Positions 55,411 through 64,000 of a stretch of 64,000 bases of DNA are shown here, piece after piece. The notes below the pieces were generated by a model. It searched no databases, had not been told where the DNA came from, and worked only from the letters and a program-made list of their open reading frames with translations. The DNA comes from Lunularia cruciata. Lineage: Eukaryota; Streptophyta; Marchantiopsida; Lunulariales; Lunulariaceae. Position numbers and translations under genes: made by a program. How positions within the stretch are numbered: the stretch's first letter is position 1; every line of letters starts with the position of its first letter. The stretch covers positions 39,682,501 to 39,746,500 of the forward strand of contig OX419761.1 of NCBI GenBank assembly GCA_948567375.1, given 5' to 3'.

Positions 55411-56150
55411 AAAGCTCATCATGATGATAAATAATCTTGCGGTCACATCCTTGAAAAATAAAATAGAATAACCATGCAAATATTCATAAATGCATGTTTT
55501 GCATGTATGAAGAGATTAACCTAAAATTGGACTTTTTCTCCATATGTAGCACAACTCAAGGATGCAAATTCTCAAATATGGACCTTTCTTTCTTGTACTC
55601 AATGATCTTTTGATGCAGATGCTCTTTTGATGTAGAGGCTCACTTGCAAAGGCTCACTCTTATGCATATGCTCATATCCCTTTCATAAGGTATGTCCACC
55701 TTTGCTTAATTGACAACTATGTTTGTCTTCTATTAACCTCTCATAGCTAGCCAACTTGAAAGCTCAACAAAAACTATAGATAATCCTATAGGTCACTGCC
55801 TTGAAAAATAAAATATAATAACCATGCACATGCTCATAAATGCCTATCCATCATATTGAAGGGATTAACATGAAATTGAACTATTTCTCCATATGTAGCA
55901 TAACTCAAGGCTGCAAATTCTCAAATATGGACCTTCTCCTTTTGTTCTCAATGGATTTGATCTTTTGATGCAGATGCTCATTCAGATTCAGATGCTCATG
56001 TTCCTTTCCAAAACACATATACACCTTTGCTTAATTGAAAACCATGTTCCTCCTTTGTTAACCTCCTATATCCAACTGAAAAGCTTGTCGCTGATGATAG
56101 ATAATCCTTAGGTCACTTCCCTAAAAAATTGATAACCGTGGTTCTAAACC
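55411..56150 (+). repeat. Satellite-like repeat, unit about 310-360 bp
   Basis: Units starting near 55420, 55780 and 56095 share gataatc followed by ggtcac, ccttgaaaaataaaata, tccatatgtagca, caaattctcaaatatggacc and gatgcagatgctc. The last unit is partial. Confidence 0.7.
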
Positions 56151-56519
56151 TATACTTGCTAAGTTGAGAGACGTTTATCATTCTTGAAAAGGTTCACCAA
56201 TGTCTAACTTTTATGTAGGTGCTTGTTTACCCAAACTAATATAATCTCAAATCCACTTTGTTTCAAAATTCAATAGACCATCTCCCTCTTCCTTTTGTAA
56301 AATATCTATTCTACATCATCAGATAGGTAAATAGGAAGCCAAAACATGGAGATTTCTAAATTAGATGGTACTTTGCATCTTTCATAGGCCAAATCGAACC
56401 AGGCATGAAAGGGATAATAAGTAGGTTAAGGTTAAGGAACAAGATGTGGGAGGGCTGATCTATCAATAAACAAGACAACAATGTGGGAAGGAAGCATGGA
56501 AAGGACCTAAGCTAGGTGT

Positions 56520-57079
56520 TGTAATACCGAGAGCTAGCCATATGATCTACATGTGAAATTTGGTTTGGTAACATCTAGAATGATGTTATACATGATAGTC
56601 AAAATAGATCAGATAGAAGTACCACCAAAAGAGTACTTCTAGAAATAGAGCACAAACCAAAATAAATTTGAGAACCTTAGAACCAATAGCTAGACATATG
56701 ATTTAAAGGTGAGAATTGGTTTGGTAACATCTAGAAGAATGTTACACATGATGGACTAAATAGATCAGAAAGAGGTATCACCAAAAGGGGACTTCTACTA
56801 ATAGAGTAGGAATCAAAATATGCCTGAAATCTTTGAAGGCAATTTTGGAGGCCTAAACAAATGAATTAGGCCTAAAAAATGTGCAAATTAGACCTCAGAA
56901 ATGTGCAAGGGTGGAGCTCATTGACATGTCACCTATCTGTGTGCCTAATCCTATGGTGGAGCTTCCTTGGAGGAGATCCTCTTTGTCTATATAATAAAGA
57001 GAAGGTGCTCCTTTGGGGCACCGAATGTTGAGTGTGTAATCTGTATTTTTCTCTCTTCTCTTGTCCTCATAGTATTACA
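56520..57079. mobile_element. Solo LTR, TGTAATACT family, copy 2
   Basis: 560 bp, TGTAATACC to AGTATTACA, with a perfect target duplication ggtgt (56515-56519 and 57080-57084). Homologous to 24798-25328. It carries an internal duplication: the block ggtttggtaacatctagaa occurs twice, about 150 bp apart. Confidence 0.88.
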
Positions 57080-57439
57080 GGTGTAAGGACACATCAGCTA
57101 AGCTCCACTTCAGAGGAGTGAAGCGGGTTTTCTAGAACAGACAAGGAAAAGATAAGGGGGGAGAAGCTATATCACATTGTACAGTTATAGTATCTTTGTC
57201 ATTTGGATTGTATATTTCTAGTGTTGAAGTCACTTTATAGTGCTTTGTTCTTTATGCCATGGAGTCTTTGGCTTTGGTTTCTCTAATCCTTTTTGCACCC
57301 TTTTTTTGTATCTTGGACTCTTCTTTCCTTTAGGCATCTTTTGGTGCATTTGAATTTCTTTTCCCCTTTTCCTAATGAGGTATATTTTTGGGCCTATTGT
57401 CCAATTTTATTGCAAGAAGAGAAGACAAGAAAGCATCTG

Positions 57440-57560
57440 GTAACAAGAAGAATGGGAAGATCCATCAAGCCACACAAAAAAAAATATGGGCTAAAAATGG
57501 AGTTAAGCTCAAATAATCTTCGTAAGAAGAATTTGCCCTACAATAAATAAGATATTGGAG
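57440..57560 (-). mobile_element. LINE 3'-end fragment
   Basis: gaatgggaagatccatcaag, followed by gagttaagctcaaat and gccctacaataaataagatat, is a diverged minus-strand copy of the LINE tail. Confidence 0.5.
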
Positions 57561-58789
57561 AGAGGTATACCCAATGTAGCATGATAAGATCATTCACAAA
57601 ATAATTTGTCAGTCACTAAGGATGATTGTCAAAAACTGAGGGGTACACATGGTTGCACAAACGACAAACTACTGCAAGGATGAAGTTGTTAGGGACAAAG
57701 CAGGATTTTTGATTCTATTATAGATATAGATATTAAAATACAAATATTTGGAATTGAAACTTAAGGTATAATATGTTCATACTCTTTGTCCAACAAATTT
57801 TTGAAAAATAATAGTTTTGAAACCGGGTCTTAGATTCATCATTTGTAATAAAAATATAAGGTCAAAGCTTTATTATGAATGATTTTCTTATCAAACTCTT
57901 TTAATGTAATTACTATCTCTTTTGTTTCTCCTCTCGAGATTCTGATTGACAACTCATTCTTAGTACTACAACCTTTCCTACCCATTTATCTTGTTCATTT
58001 TTCACAATGCAAAATCTGAACTTCTAAGCAAAAATATTAATTAACATAAATAAAGATGATTTAAAAAACTGGAATTAATTTTATTATACTATTTAAATTC
58101 TACTTAATATATGTTAGTGCATTATAATTTGCATTCAACTTACAAATTTCAACCGTTAGTAAGGAATTCAGTGGCCATATCTTATTTTAAATGTAATATG
58201 TTAATTGTACTCCTTTCTAAAGGCATGATATAGGCTTTTATATCCAACATATGATCTCCTTTTATTAACAAATTTTTTGGATAAATAGATTAGATAATGC
58301 AGTAAAATTATTGTTCCTTTTGTAGGGCTAATGAATACACAATGATTATCACCTGATTTTTTTTAACAATATTTTATCACTTTTCATTTCTTTTAGGATA
58401 AATTTGATAATAAAAGTAAACAAAGATGGTAAAAGAGTTAAGCAGATAGTTAAACATATCAACCAAAAGGAAAGGATTTGTAAATTGAGTTCCATCATCA
58501 CCTTCTTATCTCTATTTTTCATGTTTTCAAGGAAAAAATAGATGCGGGATCCAAATTTTATGCAATGAGATTCTAGTTTAGTATATTGTCTATGATTATT
58601 TTATATGTGGATCTTAACCAAATGGCTTGTTTGGTAATAATAAAAAAATTTCTATTAGTTGGTACCAACCAAATTGCTTCTCCACTAACAGAAGATTTTT
58701 GTTACTAATATGAACTGATATTTATATGGAGATTTAAACAGATCATATCTATCTAGATATGATTTTATCAAGAGAGAGAAAGGTCAACA
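57561..58789. other. AT-rich intergenic sequence
   Basis: No recognisable gene, repeat unit or RNA gene. Confidence 0.6.
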
Positions 58790-59354
58790 TGTAGAACATA
58801 TGAAGGATGGGAAGACCACATCAAGCCAAGATAAAAGAGGTAAAATGAAACTAGGCTCCAATAGTATCAATATGAAAAATCTGCCCTATCTCACCTAAGA
58901 TATTTGAGGTATGCAAGTCATAAGTTCTACAAACTACTAGAGCATCCAAAGAAGCATCACCTAGTGTGATTGCTCTCCTATGCATCGCATGAGCCAATGA
59001 TCTTTGTAGAGCAATGAACACATGCTATCTAAAGTATGCTACATAAGTATGAGAGTAAGAGTGGTATCCCTTGACGTCTAATATGATAAGCTCTTATGCA
59101 CTCCCTAACAAATGTGTCAAACATTGTGTCCACTGATCCATATTACTCCAAGGCTAGAGGAACAAAGAGGTGACCTTGTTGCACACCCCTATACTTGGAG
59201 ACCTTGCATCTACTACTCCACTCATTGCTCATGCAGGAGTATGAGTAATCACTCCCTCCAAAACTACATCATGCACAGGATCTATAACCACAACTAATGC
59301 CACTATCACCTTATCATCTCATACTAAGTATAAGTTTGCTCTAACATGTGTCAT

Positions 59355-59615
59355 CTACAAAGCATATGAATGCTCCCTCCAAGCAAGGTATCCATTCTCT
59401 TGTGCCATAATAAACACTATATCCATGATAGCATCATGAGTAGCTATCCTTTGTCCTCCAGAAGGATACAATGTTATATGGACCACTACTATATCTAGTG
59501 TAGAAGCACTCTCATAAGTGAGTAACAAAGATGTAGATAGGTGGACCAAACCTAAGCAAAACCTTGTCGCTATAGAAAAGGTGGTTGGTGCAAGTTGGAA
59601 TGCCCTAATGCACAA
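59355..59615 (-). pseudogene. LINE C-terminal region, possible restriction-like endonuclease
   Basis: YPSGGQRIATHDAIMDIVFI and GYLAWREHSY, followed (in another frame, about 59330-59230) by VIVALVVVIDPVHD. The R...HD then D-V-V-x-D-P pattern resembles the endonuclease region of R2-like LINEs. This rests on pattern recall only. Confidence 0.5.
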
Positions 59616-60211
59616 TTAAGCTAGGATCTAAGAGCCTATATCCTCGTTGGCGCAAGAGTAAAGATGTGCTCTAGTTGCTAGAGGAATGGATGAGTCAACT
59701 AAGAGAGAATGTAGCGTATGTTGACACTATGGCTCCATCAAGGAAGATTGCAAACCTTTGGTCCAATCTAACAATAGTGAAGCAAAGGATGGAAGGTCTT
59801 CCAATGCTCATGGGGATATACTATCTCTTGTCTACCACAATAACACCTAAAAAAAGGTTCTCTCCTCCACCTCTGCCACATATGTGTCCAAAATTGGCCT
59901 ATCAGCAACCACAAATGGGAGGAAAGTAGAGGTGCCAAGAAAGCCCAACCACCCAAAAATGCTCTTGGTACCTTCTCCACCACTGATAATAGGCCTACTC
60001 CTTCACACAAGATTGGTAGAGATGTCTATCTATGTGCCAAATCCCCCTATCACACACTCAAATGTCCTTGGTTTGATGATGTCACCAAAGACTCTCATAA
60101 TCCTCCTATCAAAAGCTCTTAAACATGATAAGAAAGTCAAGGAAGGAGAACCATATGGGAAAGGTAAGTTAGTCAATGGGAAATACCAGAGGAAAGTATG
60201 CCAAATGCCAC

Positions 60212-60954
60212 CTATGGATCTCTTAGTAGAGGAAGGTCATCCACGTGGAGAATATCCTCTACAAGAGCAACATCTAAGAAGGATGTGACAAAATCCTTGG
60301 ATCCTATTGGCACTCCACAAAGATATAGCCATATGTAGATGACACACCTCTTTGGAAGCTCAAGGTAGGGAGGGATACCTAAAGGGGACCATGCTATGCA
60401 CTTTGACACCTTGACTCTCAAGCCTACAAGATGTACCTTGGTAGTCAAGTGATCAAAGGTCTGCCTAATTTGATATATAGGGCCCATAATATGTGTATCA
60501 TTTGCAAGGAGGGAAATACATAACCTAGCATGACCAAAGTAGTAGATAAGAGAGCTCTAAAGTGAGCCATGGCAAACAATGGTCCCCCTAAACGATCTCA
60601 TTATTGTGTATAGACAATTGATTCCAAGATAATGACTCCCTCCTATGACCAAACATTCTGGTAGTACAGGGTAGCAAGAGAGCCATAGAATGACCACACA
60701 AAAGGAATGAGATTTTCCAAGGATCCATAGGCCTCCCTAAGCTCTCTAAAGATGGATGCCCAAGAGATGCTATTATAAGCATTCTCAACATCTACTTGTA
60801 TGATGACCCACTTTGGATGGATATCTAGAAGTACCTTGATGCCTAGAGATATAGCATCACAATCTCCTAGTGTAGCTACTCCAAACTGATGTGGACTTAG
60901 GACTATGCTCTTGGAAGTGAGGTTGATGTGAAGGACAATGATGCAGCTAACCAA
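60212..60954 (-). pseudogene. LINE reverse transcriptase remnant
   Basis: HQFGVATLGDCDAISLGI, WVIIQVDVENAYNSISWASI (catalytic aspartate of motif A in QVDVENAYN) and PFVWSFYGS come from 60954-60643. A later segment (60487-60212) continues with LVGLRVKVSKCIAWSPLG, GVPIGSKDFVTSFLDVAL and DDLPLLRDP. The segment with the FADD-like box between them is not preserved in frame. Confidence 0.75.
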
Positions 60955-61585
60955 GTGTAAAAAGATCTCTCCAATGGCAATAAGTCTAATGCTTCATATG
61001 TCCTTTCTATCACAAGAAGTCAACTAGCACCTAACACATGAGTAAATGATAGAGAAAAATCTCTCCTTGCTATTGCTACAACCACCTAAAAAACTCAATA
61101 AATCCACTAGAAGCATAATCTGCCTAAAAGTAATCTCTAAGATGCTCATATACCATCCTTGACAAGCCTCTTGAGGAGAGGCAAGGAGCAATGCACAACA
61201 CTTGTGCATAAAGAGACCTATCAAGACATAAAAGCTTCTCAAGCAATAATCTAAGACCTCTAATGGTACTCCCTCTCCTACCATAGGATGTAGTGAGTGT
61301 AATAAGAAATAGTTTCATCAGGAGGACTAGCCATAGACAAAGGGTATAGCGCTTGTGCTGCTCTACAAAACTCTCCCGCCTAACCCAATATTATACAACT
61401 TAGTAATCAAGTGGACTTTATGGTACACTATGGTAGAACTTGCAGCCCTAACAAAATTTGCATGTAGGGCAGTCCAATCCCCCACTCCAAAATGACAAAA
61501 TCTAATAGCCACCTCTCTATGCCCCGCACGTCTACCTCTAACATACAAAGGCACCATCAAGGGAGTAAGAGGAATAAGAACCATG

Positions 61586-62005
61586 CTAACTCATCCAAGG
61601 ATCACGTGCCAAGCAATCAAGTAGTAGGAAAAAAGCATGTCTAGTCTCATCATGGAGTGTACAAGGTAGCCTATGGAATAGATGTAGATATGGAAAACTA
61701 GTTTCAAATACCCCAAGATATAACCCGCGTGAGATACTAACCACTCCCATGACTTGATTGGTATCCCTAGAATGGTCAACAAAGGGATATAGGAAGCATG
61801 CATAATCTTGAGTGTCATTGCAGTTGATGTGATCACTTGCATCCAAAGTGGTCCAATCATTGTCCTTGTGCATCCTTCCCACATGGGTCTTTATTCCTTG
61901 CAAGGTAAAGTGTCGATGACACATTAGGCATGGTGTATCCCAAGCCGCTTCAAGCAACCCCACCTGGAGAAGTGTAGCCATGGTTAGCACAAGAATAATA
62001 ATCAT
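61586..62005 (-). pseudogene. LINE N-terminal region with C2H2 zinc finger
   Basis: 139-codon frame. A CX2CX11HX4H zinc finger (CLMCHRHFTLQGIKTH plus a following H) is coded at about 61933-61870. Such N-terminal fingers bind target DNA in R2-like LINEs. It continues with DNDWTTLDASDHINC, partly frameshifted; an overlapping frame (61884-61591) carries the homologous continuation. Confidence 0.65.
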
Positions 62006-62504
62006 AACACATGATGCTCCTTTCCATATCTCCCCCTATGTGCAAGCCACAACCCCTCATATCCCAACTAACATGAGTAAAATATTATCTCTCCAAATCC
62101 TAAAAGCTATAAGCTCTCATAACTTTCAATTCACATCTCAAAAAATTTCAAACTAAGTTCCCATGGAACTCAAACATGAATACCAAGAGATGAGGAATGA
62201 AAAGTCCCCAACCATCACTTTCAATGTGAAGTAATCACTCTAAACCCTAAAAAACCTAAAAGTTATCATAACTTTCTACTCGATTCTCCATAATCTTTGA
62301 CTTAGTTACTAATGGAACCAAAATTGAGAAACAAATAGAATCTACTATTTACTCATGTGATATATGCAGGTGAGCTCCCCATGATTCAAAAATATACTTT
62401 CTCTCATTTTTCCCTTTCCCTTTCACTCGTTGTACCTTTCTCTCTCTCTCTCTAAATCCTCCTTGGATTGAAAGGATGAAAACATGATAATGGATAAAGA
62501 AAGG

Positions 62505-62650
62505 AATAAACTTGCATAGCTCGGATATCTTAGGTGCAGTAGGGCAGATTTTTGGTATAGACTCTATTGGAGCTTAGCCCCATATTACCTTTTTGGTCTC
62601 TCCCTTGTACGACTTGATGGGGTCTTACCATCCTTTGTTTTCTCTACGCA
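62505..62650 (+). mobile_element. LINE 3'-end fragment
   Basis: tgcatagctcggatatc, tgcagtagggcagattt, ttggagcttagccccat and gatggggtcttaccatcc occur in the same order as at 51310-51450, on the same strand. It lies just beyond the 5' end of the degenerate LINE, which runs the other way. Confidence 0.7.
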
Positions 62651-64000
62651 TGCACCTTATCTCTTAGAAAGGAATAAATGGTGATCAAGTGTGAGAACTA
62701 TGTCATGTAAGCAAAATAATGATGAGGCTCATTCTACCAACTTTGCACAGAAGTCTTCTTAATTACTGGACCGGAACAAATTCTAGGACAACCACCTTGG
62801 ATTGCTTTTTTATGATATGTATTATGGGATTATATAGAAATGAGATGAAAGAGGAGGAGTTCTCTTTTCCTAGAAGAGAGGCAAGTAGGAAACCAAACTA
62901 GAATAAAAATTCAAGTATTTTAAAAATAAATTTAATTGTTCTTCCTTCTATTAAATCTAAATTAAAATTTTATCTCTAAAATATAGAAAGATTTGAATAA
63001 ATTAAGCAAGCATATATGTAATCATATCGTTATTAACATTCTTATTGATATTCCTATTCACTTAAGCTAAAGATCCTTTTATGGGGAGAGGGTACCGGAG
63101 CTTGAATTCTTGTTCTAGAAAGTCCTTTCTTGTTGACAAACAAGGCTAGAGTGGAAAGACTTCATGTTTTAGAGATAATTAAAAATTAGGACAATTTTTG
63201 TAAATCTTGATATTCACGCTTAAGTTTTTACTAACATTGTCATTAACATTGTTTTTTTGTTAAAGTTGAATTCTTGTGAAAGAAAAGATACCAAAGCTTT
63301 GAGCTTTCATGCTTTCGTCAAATTGAGTACCTCTTGGCTCACTTTCTATAAAGGTTCACCGGTGAGCCTCACTTTGTCTATGTTTGATATTATCACATTA
63401 TACGTTGCTTGCGTTCCGGGATTATGTGGAAGGCCACATGGTATATATATATATATAAAAATAAAATTATACAGTTCTTAATAGAGGTAATGAGCTCAAA
63501 AAATAAAAAAATTATGTATAATGTGAATCTATCAATATTGACATATGTATCAAATCATACGTTACATATAGTACAAATAGACTTGTATTCAACCAAAAAT
63601 AGCAAAATAAAATTTATTATCAAATTAATATAATAGATAAAATCCATAGAAATCTAAGATATCTCCTCTCATGACTTATCTCATCCATTTGTTCCACATC
63701 TCAATATATTGAAATTTTATTTTGATTATAATCTCCCTCACTACATTATATATAATTCAATATTTGAGTGATTAATTATCACTGCATAAAAAAGATAAAT
63801 CATATATATATATATATCTATTATAGTAGAGAATTTAATTTATTATCTCTCATTAATAAATATTTAGTTTATTCAAAATGATAATATCTTCTCAATTTGA
63901 CAGCTCTCTTAGATTCATGAGACACAATAGCCCATGTGTTGCATGGCACCCAAGTACTTACTGTACTGGTGACATGCAAAAGAAGAGAATGCTTTATAGA
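62651..64000. other. AT-rich intergenic sequence with (TA)n runs
   Basis: No gene recognised. Short (ta)n microsatellites lie at about 63440-63456 and 63803-63820. Confidence 0.6.

Larger units (their letters stand above)
58790..62480 (-). mobile_element. Degenerate LINE with N-terminal zinc finger and restriction-like-endonuclease-type C-terminus
   Basis: Minus strand, about 3.7 kb. The 5' untranslated part is at 62480-62010 and a C2H2 zinc finger region at 62005-61586. Unassigned linker segments follow (61584-61124), then reverse transcriptase (60954-60212), a C-terminal region (59615-59100), the terminal block at about 58990-58930 and a 3' tail at 58920-58790. Many stops and frameshifts separate the pieces. 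The domain order resembles R2-like site-specific LINEs, which is an inference. Confidence 0.75.

Overview
This is a nuclear segment of a land plant, probably a non-seed plant (bryophyte or lycophyte grade is my guess; the sequence does not settle it). The evidence is GT-AG split genes, a plant L-type lectin receptor kinase, a plant-type NBAS/MIP2 (Sec39) gene and an RRP43 exosome gene in a roughly 18 kb gene-bearing block (about 31-49 kb), flanked on both sides by AT-rich, nested and decayed retrotransposons.

Left part (1-26.5 kb). A Ty3/gypsy element (40-9985) encodes Gag - protease - C5 cytosine DNA methyltransferase - reverse transcriptase - RNase H - integrase - PHD finger as what was one long reading frame. 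It is now broken by one +1 frameshift and two C-to-T stop codons. It sits inside the gag of an older antisense gypsy element. That older family forms a tandem array with three LTRs (10952-11384, 16085-16521, and a third starting at 16742). The third LTR is split by a second, very young gypsy element (16759-24556, nearly identical 679-bp LTRs) and by a 531-bp solo LTR. A fragment of a non-LTR retrotransposon (LINE) closes this part.

Middle part (26.5-50 kb). After a stretch with no recognisable gene come NBAS/MIP2 on the minus strand (six exons visible, N-terminal half missing), RRP43 on the plus strand (eight exons, complete, 318 aa) and an intronless lectin receptor kinase on the minus strand (722 aa). 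Several local tandem repeats lie between them.

Right part (50-64 kb). This holds a 23-bp perfect hairpin, a LINE 3' end whose last coding 84 bp has been amplified five times, an old antisense copy of the second gypsy element, satellite-like duplications, a second solo LTR with a perfect 5-bp target duplication, a degenerate LINE of about 3.7 kb on the minus strand, and several short LINE 3'-end copies.

The most notable system is the DNA-methyltransferase-carrying gypsy element. It joins a DNA-methylating enzyme and a chromatin-reading PHD finger to a retrotransposon polyprotein, so it could in principle both mark its own DNA and choose where to insert. Retrotransposon capture of cytosine methyltransferases has been reported for dinoflagellates and charophyte algae (recalled from the literature, not looked up). 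A land-plant example with a C-terminal PHD finger would extend that.
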